From: Aquihabitans sp. G128
Lineage (GTDB): Bacteria > Actinomycetota > Acidimicrobiia > Acidimicrobiales > Iamiaceae
Length of the DNA: 64,000 nt
NCBI RefSeq assembly: GCF_019048865.1
Contig: NZ_CP077604.1
Coordinates: 2,604,001-2,668,000, forward strand
Direction of reading: 5' to 3'
A program made the translations under genes and the position numbers. The notes under the pieces were generated by a model. The model did not search any database. It saw only the letters and a list, made by a program, of their open reading frames with translations, and had not been told where the DNA came from. Shown here piece by piece: positions 41,687 to 48,918 of this stretch (position 1 is the stretch's first letter; every line of letters begins with the position of its first letter).

Positions 41687-43313
41687 GCTCGCGCACCTGG
41701 CCGGCGGCCACGTCGAGGCGGCGGGTGATCTCGACTCGCTCCAGGAACTGGCGGTCGTGGGTGACCAGCAGCAGGGTGCCGACGTAGCGGCCCAGCGCCT
41801 GCTCGAGCTGCTCGATGGCCACCAGGTCGAGGTGGTTGGTGGGCTCGTCGAGCACCAGGCAGTTCACGCCCTCGGCCATGAACAGGGCCAGGTTGGCCCG
41901 GGTCCGCTCGCCGGGGGAGAGCAGCTCGGAGGGCCGGCGCACGTGCTCGGCGCCGAGCCCGAACTTGGCCAGCAGCGAGCGGACCTCGTTGAGGGGCTGG
42001 CCGGTGGCGTCGAGCACGACGTCGAGCAGGCTGCGCTCGGTGCTGAACCGGTCCCGCCGCTGGCTCAGCTCGCCGATGACCACGCCGGGCCCGAGGTGGG
42101 CCTCGCCCGCAGAGAGCTCGGCCCGTCCGAGCAGCGCGTCGAGCAGCGTGGACTTGCCGGCCCCGTTCTCGCCGAGGATGGCCACCCGCTCGGCCCAGCC
42201 CACCTCGAGGTCCACCGGCCCGAGCCGGAACGAGCCCCGCTGCACCTCGGCGCCGCGGAGCGTCGAGACGACGTCGCCGCTGCGCTCCGCGGTGCCGATC
42301 TCGAACCGGAGCTCCCAGCCCTCCCACGGCTTGTCGACCTTCTCCAGGCGCTCCATGGCCCGCTCGGTGGCCTTGGCCTTGTGGGCCACCTTCTCCGAGT
42401 CGGCGCTGTTCTTGAACTTGATGAACTTGTCGGTCTCGCCGCTGTTCTTGGCCTTCTTGACCCCCTGCACCGACCACTCCCGCTGGGTGCGGGCCCGGTC
42501 GGTGAGCTCGGACCGCTTCGCCTGGTAGGTGGCGTAGCCCTCCTCGGCGTGGCGACGGGCCGTGGCCCGGGCCTCCTGGTAGGCGGTCCAGCCGCCGGCG
42601 TAGAGCGTGCCGGTGTGGTCGTGCTCGTCGAGCTCGTAGACGTGGGTCACCACCCGCTCCAGGAAGGCGCGGTCGTGGCTGACCACCACCGTGGCGGCGC
42701 CCAGGCCCAGGAGGAACTCCTCGAGCCGGGCGAGGCCGGCGAAGTCGAGGTCGTTGGTGGGCTCGTCGAGCAGGAACACGTCGAAGCGCGACAGCAGCGT
42801 GGCGGCCAGCGACACCCGGGCCGCCTGGCCGCCCGACAGCGTGGCGGTGGGCTGGTCGGCGGTGGCGGCGTCGAGCCCGAGGTCGGCCATCGTGGACCCG
42901 ATGCGGGCCTCCAGGTCGGGACCGCCCAGGGCCAGCCACCGGTCGAGGGCGTCGGAGTAGCGGTCATCGGCACCGGGCGTCCCGGCCGCCAGGTCGGCGG
43001 TGGCCGCTTCCATCTCGGCGGTGGCGGCGGCCACGCCGGTGCGTCGCTCGATGAAGCCGACGACCGACTCGTCCGTGCGACGGTCCGGCTCCTGGGGCAG
43101 CAGCCCGACGGTGGCCGCCTTGGGTGCGGTGGCCACCGATCCGGCCTCGGGCGCCAGCTGGCCGGCCAGGACGCGCAGCAGGGTCGACTTGCCGGTGCCG
43201 TTGGGGCCGACGACGCCCACCCGCTGGCCGGGGGCCACCGTCAGGTCGAGGTCGGCCAGCACCGGGGCGGCGCCGAAGGAGAGGCTCAGGCCTCGAGCGT
43301 GGACGGTTGCCAT
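41679..43313 (-). CDS. ABC-F family ATPase
   Basis: A 544-residue soluble protein with two ATPase domains: GPNGTGKST, LSGGQAARVSLAATLLSR and FLLDEPTNDLD in the first; GENGAGKST, LSPGERTRANLALFM and LVLDEPTNHLD in the second. The linker is long, charged and helical (GYATYQAKRSELTDRARTQREWSVQGVKKAKNSGETDKFIKFKNSADSEKV), the P-site tRNA interaction region of the family. Such proteins act on ribosomes; relatives include antibiotic-protection and housekeeping types. ATG 43313. It differs from the ABC-F at 38352 and is not its direct duplicate. Confidence 0.92.
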   Translation of the reverse strand: MATVHARGLSLSFGAAPVLADLDLTVAPGQRVGVVGPNGTGKSTLLRVLAGQLAPEAGSVATAPKAATVGLLPQEPDRRTDESVVGFIERRTGVAAATAEMEAATADLAAGTPGADDRYSDALDRWLALGGPDLEARIGSTMADLGLDAATADQPTATLSGGQAARVSLAATLLSRFDVFLLDEPTNDLDFAGLARLEEFLLGLGAATVVVSHDRAFLERVVTHVYELDEHDHTGTLYAGGWTAYQEARATARRHAEEGYATYQAKRSELTDRARTQREWSVQGVKKAKNSGETDKFIKFKNSADSEKVAHKAKATERAMERLEKVDKPWEGWELRFEIGTAERSGDVVSTLRGAEVQRGSFRLGPVDLEVGWAERVAILGENGAGKSTLLDALLGRAELSAGEAHLGPGVVIGELSQRRDRFSTERSLLDVVLDATGQPLNEVRSLLAKFGLGAEHVRRPSELLSPGERTRANLALFMAEGVNCLVLDEPTNHLDLVAIEQLEQALGRYVGTLLLVTHDRQFLERVEITRRLDVAAGQVRELS

Positions 43314-43377
43314 GGGGTGGCGAGCCTCCCGCGCCGACGGCGTCGGGGCCAAGCCGGTTCCGGGGCGGGACGCCGAA

Positions 43378-43432
43378 CGGGCCACCCGTCCGCCGCCACG
43401 AGGGGGTCGTGGCTGCGGGGACGGATGGCCCG
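43378..43432. terminator. Long imperfect hairpin downstream of the sigma factor gene
   Basis: Arms 43378-43401 and 43407-43432 pair through CGGGCCA, CGTCC and CCACGA blocks with a few mismatches or bulges around a short G-rich loop. It lies 50 bases past the minus-strand sigma factor stop and 65 bases upstream of the abc-f start. Terminator of the sigma gene is likely. Confidence 0.5.
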
Positions 43433-43482
43433 GGTGGAGGGAACGGTGCCGCTCGCCGGTGCCAGCGAGGAAGGGGGTCGAC

Positions 43483-44139
43483 TCAGCCGACGGCGTCGAG
43501 CACGGCCTGCTCGGCCAGGTGCTGGGACAGCTTGCGCTTCACCCGCTGGAGGGCGTTGTCGACCGCCTTCACGTGGCGCCCGACCTCCTCGGCGATCGTG
43601 TCGTACGAGGCGCCAGCCACGTAGCGGGTCAGGACCTGGACCTCGAGGTCCGACAGGTTGGCGGCCAGCACGGCGTGCGTGGCGGCCACGTCCTCGCGGT
43701 CGACGAGCTGCTCGAGCGGGTCCGACAGGGGGTCGGCGGCGATGAGCAGGTCCTCGTCGGAGCGGTCGTCGTTGTCGTCGGCCCGGGTGGCCGAGAAGGA
43801 GATCGACTGGTTGAGCGGCACGTGCTTCTTGCGGGTGGCCGTCTTGATGGCGGTGATCAGCTGGCGGTTGATGCACAGCTCGGCGAAGGCCCGGAAGGAG
43901 GCCTGCAGCTCGGGGCGGAAGTCGCGGACCGACTTGTAGAAGCCGATCAGCGCCTCCTGCTCGAGGTCGTCGCGATCGCCGCCCACCAGGAAGAAGCCCC
44001 GGCTGCGGGAGCGGACGAAGCGCCGGTAGCGCTCGACCAGCACGTCGAAGGCGTCGCTGTCGCCGGCCTGGGCGGCGGCGACGAGCTCGAGGTCGGTCGC
44101 GGTGGCGGTGATGGCCCGACGGGCCCGGCGTGCGGTCAT
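43483..44139 (-). CDS. sigH: Spo0H/SigH-like RNA polymerase sigma factor
   Basis: A 218-residue sigma-70 family factor with regions 2 and 4. DDLEQEALIGFYKSVRDFRPELQASFRAFAELCINRQLITAIKTATRKKHVPLNQSIS is almost the wording of region 2 in Bacillus SigH (Spo0H), and HVKAVDNALQRVKRKL that of region 4. It also follows rlmB, as sigH does in B. subtilis. SigH there controls transition-state and early sporulation genes; the role here is unknown, and the organism need not sporulate. ATG 44139 has AGGAG seven bases upstream. A clear promoter with an overlapping palindrome lies about 90 bases upstream. Confidence 0.88.
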   Translation of the reverse strand: MTARRARRAITATATDLELVAAAQAGDSDAFDVLVERYRRFVRSRSRGFFLVGGDRDDLEQEALIGFYKSVRDFRPELQASFRAFAELCINRQLITAIKTATRKKHVPLNQSISFSATRADDNDDRSDEDLLIAADPLSDPLEQLVDREDVAATHAVLAANLSDLEVQVLTRYVAGASYDTIAEEVGRHVKAVDNALQRVKRKLSQHLAEQAVLDAVG

Positions 44140-44217
44140 GGGGTGCTCCTGCGAAGGCTGCGTCGTTGGGGGGTGACGATGGGGTGTGGTTTGAAGGAGT
44201 TCGTCCGCTTGGTGCGG

Positions 44218-44259
44218 AAGAACTAGTTCTTATCAACCACGACCGGCTTCAGGTGTCAA
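44218..44259 (-). promoter_or_regulatory. Promoter of the sigma factor gene with overlapping palindrome
   Basis: On the minus strand TTGACA (44254-44259) and TTGATA (44231-44236) are spaced by 17 bases, a good vegetative -35/-10 pair. A perfect 14-bp palindrome, AAGAACTAGTTCTT (44218-44231), touches the -10 box and covers the expected start of transcription, as a repressor site would. The leader to the ATG is about 80 bases. Confidence 0.7.
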
Positions 44260-44464
44260 GCGTCACCGAGGCTCCGATTCCCGTGACCGAGCGTGGCCGA
44301 AAGGGCGCACAGCGTCACCGAAACAGCATCTGACCTGCGGAGACGCGTCAGGTCAACGACACTGACGAACCCATCAGTACGGCCAAAAGAATTTTGCAGG
44401 AATCGGCGCGCGTGGAGAAGGGGTGCCCGCCGCCGCTACGGGCCACCCGGACGGGTGACCGGCC
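44260..44464. other. Gene-free, relatively AT-rich stretch between rlmB and the sigma factor promoter
   Basis: No protein fits here in any frame. Base composition is lower in GC than the surroundings (for example GGCCAAAAGAATTTTGCAGG near 44383-44402). GTCACCGA occurs twice (44262-44269, 44314-44321) and a related GTGACCGAG lies at 44282-44290, which may be activator or extended operator sites for the sigma gene. Nothing else is visible. Confidence 0.4.
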
Positions 44465-45484
44465 TCAGCGACCCCGGGCGACCTCGAAGCAGGCCAGCGC
44501 GCCGGCCGTGCCCACGTTCAGGCTCGAGAGCCGGCCCCGCATGGGGATCGACACCAGCTCGTCGCAGCGCTCGCGCACCAGCCGGCTGATGCCGGGCCCC
44601 TCGGCGCCGAGGACGAGGGCGACGGCACGGGCGCCCAGGTCGAGGTCCCAGATGGGCTTCTCGGCGCGCTCGTCGAGGCCGATCACCCACACGCCCTCGG
44701 CCCGCAGGTCTCGGATGGCGGTGGGCAGCCCGCCCACGGTGGTCATGGGGATGTGCTCGACGGAGCCGGCGGCCGCCTTGGTGACCGCCGGGGTGATGTG
44801 CACGGCGCGGTGCTGGGGCAGCACGATGCCGGTGACGCCGGCGCACTCCGCCGAGCGCAGCAGCGCCCCCAGGTTCCCGGGGTCGGTGATGCCGTCGCTC
44901 AGGATCAGGAACGGGGCGGGCAGGCCCGGCTTGGTGTGGATCAGCTCGTCGAGCGACACCTCGGGGATGGGCCGGGCGAAGCCGAGCACCCCTTGCGGCG
45001 CGCCGGTGCGGGCCGCGGCGTCGAGCTTGCCCCGACCCACCAGCTTCAGCAGCACCCGGGCCTCGGCCGCCAGCTCGCGGATGTCGTCGAGCACGGGGGC
45101 CGGGTCGAGGTCCGACGCCATCCAGATCTCGCGCACCTCGCGGCGGTTGGCCAGCAGCAGCTCGCGCACGGCCTGGCGCCCCTCGACCTGCTCGCCGCCG
45201 AGGCCGAGCTTCGTCGACTGGCGGGGCTTGGTGGCCTGGGGGCCCATGGGGCTGAGCGCGTTGCGCGCCTTGCCACCGGGGCGCGGCGGCCGGTTCCGGC
45301 CCCCGCCGGCCGGTGCCGCGCTGCGGCCCCCGGCGCTGGCCCCGCCCCGCCCGGCACCACCGCTGCGACCGCCGGCGGCGGGCTTGCCCCGGCCACCAGC
45401 CGGCGCGCCCTTGCCACGGCCGCCACCACCCGCGGGGCCCTTGCCGCGACCCGACCCGCCCCGGCCACCACCGGCGGGGCTCAT
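44465..45484 (-). CDS. rlmB: 23S rRNA 2'-O-methyltransferase, RlmB/TrmH (SpoU) family
   Basis: A 339-residue SPOUT methyltransferase, expected to methylate the 2'-O of a 23S rRNA guanosine. The substrate-binding domain starts at VEGRQAVRELLLANRREV; the knot domain has LSDGITDPGNLGALLRSAECAGV (motif 1), VLGAEGPGISRLVRERCDELVSIPM (motif 2) and SLNVGTAGALACFEVARG (motif 3). The first about 75 residues are a low-complexity Gly/Arg/Ala extension (GGGRGGSGRGKG repeats), like RNA-binding RGG tails and longer than usual. Start ATG 45484. Next to ispF with a 61-base gap; cysS, often found between them, is absent. Confidence 0.92.
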   Translation of the reverse strand: MSPAGGGRGGSGRGKGPAGGGGRGKGAPAGGRGKPAAGGRSGGAGRGGASAGGRSAAPAGGGRNRPPRPGGKARNALSPMGPQATKPRQSTKLGLGGEQVEGRQAVRELLLANRREVREIWMASDLDPAPVLDDIRELAAEARVLLKLVGRGKLDAAARTGAPQGVLGFARPIPEVSLDELIHTKPGLPAPFLILSDGITDPGNLGALLRSAECAGVTGIVLPQHRAVHITPAVTKAAAGSVEHIPMTTVGGLPTAIRDLRAEGVWVIGLDERAEKPIWDLDLGARAVALVLGAEGPGISRLVRERCDELVSIPMRGRLSSLNVGTAGALACFEVARGR

Positions 45485-45545
45485 CGCCCGGCCTCGTTCG
45501 CGCTCGGGCACGGCGTGCTCACGGTCAGCTCCATCACGGTCTCCA

Positions 45546-46022
45546 TCAACCTCTCGTCACGACGGCGACGGCCCAGCAGGCCACGCCCTCACCTCGGCCC
45601 AGTGCGCCGAGCCCTTCGGGCCGACGGCCCTTCACGGTGACCGGCGCGCCCACGGCGGCCGACAACCGGTCCTGCATCTCCTGGCGCACGGGCGCCAGCT
45701 TCGGGTGGTCGGTGACCACCGAGGCGTCGATGTTGCCCGGTTCCCACCCCTCCTGGCGAACCCGACGGGTGGCCTCGGCCAGGATCTCGATGCTGTCGGC
45801 GCCCGCCCAGGCCGGATCGGTGTCCGGGAAGTGCTGGCCGATGTCGCCCAGCCCGGCGGCCCCGAGGAGGGCGTCGGCGCAGGCGTGGGCCACCGCATCG
45901 GCGTCGCTGTGGCCCTTCAGGGCCCGGTCGCTCTCGAACGTGACGCCGCCGAGCACGAGGGGGCGCTCGGCGTCGTCGACGAACGGGTGGACGTCGAAGC
46001 CCTGGCCCACGCGGATCTGCAC
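45546..46022 (-). CDS. ispF: 2-C-methyl-D-erythritol 2,4-cyclodiphosphate synthase
   Basis: A 158-residue enzyme of the non-mevalonate isoprenoid pathway, turning CDP-methylerythritol phosphate into the cyclic diphosphate. Metal ligands Asp10 and His12 (GQGFDVHPF), the GHSDADAVAHACADALLGA segment with the third ligand His, and DIGQHFPDTDPAWAGADS, then RRPEGLGALGRGEGVACWAV, are all family signatures. The GTG at 46022 lies four bases from the ispD stop, so the two genes form a unit. Trimeric and cytoplasmic in known members. Confidence 0.95.
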   Translation of the reverse strand: MQIRVGQGFDVHPFVDDAERPLVLGGVTFESDRALKGHSDADAVAHACADALLGAAGLGDIGQHFPDTDPAWAGADSIEILAEATRRVRQEGWEPGNIDASVVTDHPKLAPVRQEMQDRLSAAVGAPVTVKGRRPEGLGALGRGEGVACWAVAVVTRG

Positions 46023-46026
46023 GCCG

Positions 46027-46677
46027 CTACCGGCTCTCGAGGAGGGCTTCGGCGACCAGCAGGTCGTCGGGCTCGGTGATCTTGAGGTTCCAGCGCTCGC
46101 CCTGCACGAGGCGCAGCCTCCCACCTCCGGCGGCCACCAGCGAGGCGTCGTCGGTGGCCTCGGGCCGGCCGGCGTGCACGCGCCGCAGCGCCTCGGCCCC
46201 GAACCCCTGCGGCGTCTGCACGGCCCGCAGCCCGTCGCGGTCGACCGGTCCGCCCTTGCTGTCGCAGACGGTGTCGACCACCGCGGTCACCGGGACCGCT
46301 GCGTCGGCCCCGGCCAGCACCGCGTCGACCACCGCCCGGAAGAGGGCGTGGGTGGCGAGCGGCCGGGCCCCGTCGTGGACCAGGACCACGGCGGCGTCGG
46401 CGGGCACGGCGGTCAGGCCGGCGCGCACCGAGCCCGAGCGGGTGTCGCCCCCGGCCACCACCACGTCGACGGCCGGCTCGGGGTCGCCGGCGTCGGCGTG
46501 CGGCACCACCAGCACGATCCCGTCGGCCACCGAGCGGGCGACGTCGATGGACCAGTCGAGCACCCGCCGGCCGGCCAGCGGGGCGTACTGCTTGGCGGCG
46601 CCGAAGCGCTGGCCGGAGCCGGCGGCGACGAGGACCACCCACACCGGGGCAGCAGGCTGGAGCGGGGCACCGGACAT
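46027..46677 (-). CDS. ispD: 2-C-methyl-D-erythritol 4-phosphate cytidylyltransferase
   Basis: A 216-residue enzyme that joins CTP to methylerythritol phosphate. The nucleotide loop is VLVAAGSGQRFGAAKQYAPLAGRRVLDWSI with the Arg/Lys pair of the family (AGSGxRFGxxKQ); VLVHDGARPL, VPVTAVVDTV and LRAVQTPQGFGAEALRR are the further conserved blocks. Start ATG 46677. It precedes ispF by four bases in the same operon; the Crp/Fnr gene is divergent on the other side, in the position where mycobacteria carry carD. Confidence 0.94.
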   Translation of the reverse strand: MSGAPLQPAAPVWVVLVAAGSGQRFGAAKQYAPLAGRRVLDWSIDVARSVADGIVLVVPHADAGDPEPAVDVVVAGGDTRSGSVRAGLTAVPADAAVVLVHDGARPLATHALFRAVVDAVLAGADAAVPVTAVVDTVCDSKGGPVDRDGLRAVQTPQGFGAEALRRVHAGRPEATDDASLVAAGGGRLRLVQGERWNLKITEPDDLLVAEALLESR

Positions 46678-46786
46678 GGCGAGAGGCTACGGCCTGGCCC
46701 GCCGCAAGCCCGCCGAACGCCCTCCGCGCGGGGGGCTCGGCGACGCCGGTCACCAGAGACCTCCGTCACTCGGTACCATCCCTCCC

Positions 46787-47446
46787 GTGGTGGACATCGA
46801 CCTCCTGCAGGATGTGGAGCTCTTGGCTGAGCTCACCGACGACGAGATGGCCCGCGTGGCCGCCTCGGCGATGAGCGCCCGATACCTGCGGGGCGACGTG
46901 GTGTTTGCCGAAGAGGACGAGCCCGACCGCCTGTGCGTGGTCGCCTCGGGCCGCATCGCCATCGCCAAGCGCTCCGTCGACGGGCGCGAGTCCATGGTCG
47001 CCCTCATGGAGCGAGGCGACGTGTTCGGCGAGATGGGCCTGTTCGACGGCGGCAGCCGCTCGGCCGAGGCTCGGGCCCTGGAGCCCTCCGAGCTCGTCGA
47101 GCTGCCGTACGCGCCGCTCAAGGCCGTCTACGAGAGCCGCCCGGCGCTGCTGTGGGGCGTGGTGCGCCTCCTGGCCGGCCGCCTCCGCAACACCGACTCC
47201 GCCCTGGCCGACAGCGTCTTCCTCGACGTCACCGGCCGCACCGCCAAGCGCCTGCTGGAGCTGGCCGGCGAGGCCGACGAGTTCGCCCTGCCCATCACGC
47301 AGGAGGAGCTGGCCGGCATGGTCGGGGCCTCCCGTGAGCGGGTCAACAAGGCCATCGCCAGCTTCGTCCGCCTCCGCTGGATCGAGCAGCAGGACCGCCG
47401 CTACCGCATCACCAACCGCGAAGAGCTCGAGCGCCGCGCCCGCTAG
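46787..47446 (+). CDS. Crp/Fnr family transcriptional regulator
   Basis: A 219-residue protein (GTG 46787; the next codon is also GTG). The cyclic-nucleotide-like beta barrel has VVFAEEDEPDRLCVVASGRIAIAKRS and GDVFGEMGLFDGGSRSAEARALEPSELVEL, resembling the cAMP phosphate pocket FGExxLxxxxxR(S/T)A with an extra residue. The winged helix is ITQEELAGMVGASRERVNKAIASFVRLRWIEQQDRRYRI. It is related to actinobacterial GlxR/CRP. No Fe-S cysteines, so not a classical FNR. It is the only gene on the plus strand inside the sigH-clpC block, convergent with disA. Confidence 0.9.
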   Translation: MVDIDLLQDVELLAELTDDEMARVAASAMSARYLRGDVVFAEEDEPDRLCVVASGRIAIAKRSVDGRESMVALMERGDVFGEMGLFDGGSRSAEARALEPSELVELPYAPLKAVYESRPALLWGVVRLLAGRLRNTDSALADSVFLDVTGRTAKRLLELAGEADEFALPITQEELAGMVGASRERVNKAIASFVRLRWIEQQDRRYRITNREELERRAR

Positions 47447-47455
47447 GGCTGCTCG

Positions 47456-48520
47456 CTAGTAGCGGTCGAGGATGGCCGACTCGGCCAGCCTCGAGAGGCC
47501 GTCCTTGATGGCCTTGGCCCGGGTGGCACCCACGCCCTCGACGTCGTCGAGGTCGTCGATGGTCGCCCGCATGACCTTCTGCAGGCTGCCGAAGCGAGCC
47601 ACGATGTTCTCGGTGATCTGGTCCGGCAGCCGCGGGATGCGAGACAGGAGCCGGTAGCCCCGAGGCGCCACCGAGGCGTCGAGCGCCGCGGTGGGCAGGC
47701 GCAGGGCGTTCACCAGCTCGGCGGGATCGATGAGGTCCTCGGTGGTGAGCGCCGAGAGCGCGCCGAGCACGGAGTCGAGCGGGACGGAGCGGTCGTCGCC
47801 GCGGTAGTCGCGCACGATGTGGCGGCGGTCGTGCTCGACGCCGCCCATGAGCTCCACCAGCTGGAGGCGGACCATGCGGCCCTCCTCGCCCAGTTCGATG
47901 ATGTAGCGCTCGATCTCCTCGGCGATGCGCTCGACGCCCTCGATGCGCTGGAGCACGTTCACGACGTCGCGGATGGTGACGAGGTCCTCGACCTCGAGCT
48001 GCGAGAGCGAGCCGGCGTCGACGTCGAGCCGGTTGCGGTAGCGCTCGAGGGTGGAGATGGCCTGGTTGGCCCGGTTGACCACGCGGGGGATGGGCTCGAT
48101 CTCGTGCTTGTCGTCGCCGACGTAGACCGAGATGGTGTTCATCCGCTGCGACACCGTGACGACGGGGACGCCGAGCGAGCGGGCCACCCGCTCGGCGGTG
48201 CGGTGGCGGGTGCCGGTCTCGGAGGTGGGGACCGAGGAGTCCGGCACCAGGTGGACGTTGGCCCGGGCGATGCGGCTGCCGTCGCGGGCGAGGATGATGG
48301 CGCCGTCCATCTTGGCCAGCTCCGAGAGGCGCTGCGGGCTGAACGCGGCGTCGAGCAGGAAGCCGCCCGAGCAGATGTTGAGCACGTCGGGCCCGTCGCC
48401 CACCACCAGCAGCCCGCCCATGCCCGCCTGCAGGATGCGGTCGATGCCGTCCCGCAGCATCCGGCCCGGCGCGACCTGCGCCAGCGCGGCGCGGAGCTCG
48501 GGACCGTAGCGGGACTGCAT
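47456..48520 (-). CDS. disA: DNA integrity scanning diadenylate cyclase DisA
   Basis: A 354-residue octameric enzyme that makes c-di-AMP and patrols DNA. The DAC domain has DGA at 72-74 and RHR at 105-107 (SETGTRHRTAER), both needed for catalysis. A helical linker follows (RLDVDAGSLSQLEVEDLVTIRDVVNVLQRIEG), and the C-terminal HhH DNA-binding domain has RFGSLQKVMRATIDDLDDVEGVGATRAKAI. Start ATG 48520. It is downstream of radA as in Bacillus and mycobacteria, after a 398-base spacer holding two palindromic elements. Confidence 0.96.
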   Translation of the reverse strand: MQSRYGPELRAALAQVAPGRMLRDGIDRILQAGMGGLLVVGDGPDVLNICSGGFLLDAAFSPQRLSELAKMDGAIILARDGSRIARANVHLVPDSSVPTSETGTRHRTAERVARSLGVPVVTVSQRMNTISVYVGDDKHEIEPIPRVVNRANQAISTLERYRNRLDVDAGSLSQLEVEDLVTIRDVVNVLQRIEGVERIAEEIERYIIELGEEGRMVRLQLVELMGGVEHDRRHIVRDYRGDDRSVPLDSVLGALSALTTEDLIDPAELVNALRLPTAALDASVAPRGYRLLSRIPRLPDQITENIVARFGSLQKVMRATIDDLDDVEGVGATRAKAIKDGLSRLAESAILDRY

Positions 48521-48646
48521 CTCCAGAGGGTACTGGCCGACCCCGCTGGTCAGCTCGGATGGCCCCCGCCGTCCGTCACGCCGATCTGTCCCCTCCGCTC
48601 CGCCCGGTCACGCCTCCCCCTCCCCCGTCGACTCCCCCTCCCCCTC

Positions 48647-48814
48647 CGAACTTGTGGGCCCAGAGCGCCGAAAACGGAAGCGTGGGCCCACAAGTTCGGG
48701 GGGGAGGAGCGGGGCACGTCGAAGGTGCAGGGCGACGAAGGTCGGGCGCGACGGCGACCCATCGAACTTGTGGGCCCAGAGCGCCGAAAAGGGAAGCGTG
48801 GGCCCACAAGTTCG
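48647..48814. repeat. Tandem pair of 52-bp palindromic elements, CGAACTTGTGGGCCCA type
   Basis: The arm CGAACTTGTGGGCCCA (16 bases) stands at 48647-48662 and 48763-48778, each with its complement at 48683-48698 and 48799-48814. Both elements are 52 bases, and their 20-base interiors differ at a single base, so they are near-identical copies 116 bases apart. The spacer 48521-48918 between disA and radA is otherwise without genes and rich in simple C/T and GACGAAGG-type runs. Confidence 0.93.
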
Positions 48815-48918
48815 AGGGGGTGGGGCGGGGCGCGACGAAGGGGGGCGCGACGAAGGGTGGGGCCGCGGCGGCGGTGGGGCGCGACGGGCGGCGGGAGGTC
48901 GCCGGCCAGGCGGCGGGG

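Noticed and set aside
44218..44231. LexA (SOS) box
   Set aside because: The actinobacterial box needs GAAC-N4-GTTC; here the spacer is only two bases.
48647..48814. CRISPR array
   Set aside because: Only two units, each internally palindromic, with nearly identical interiors and no cas genes.
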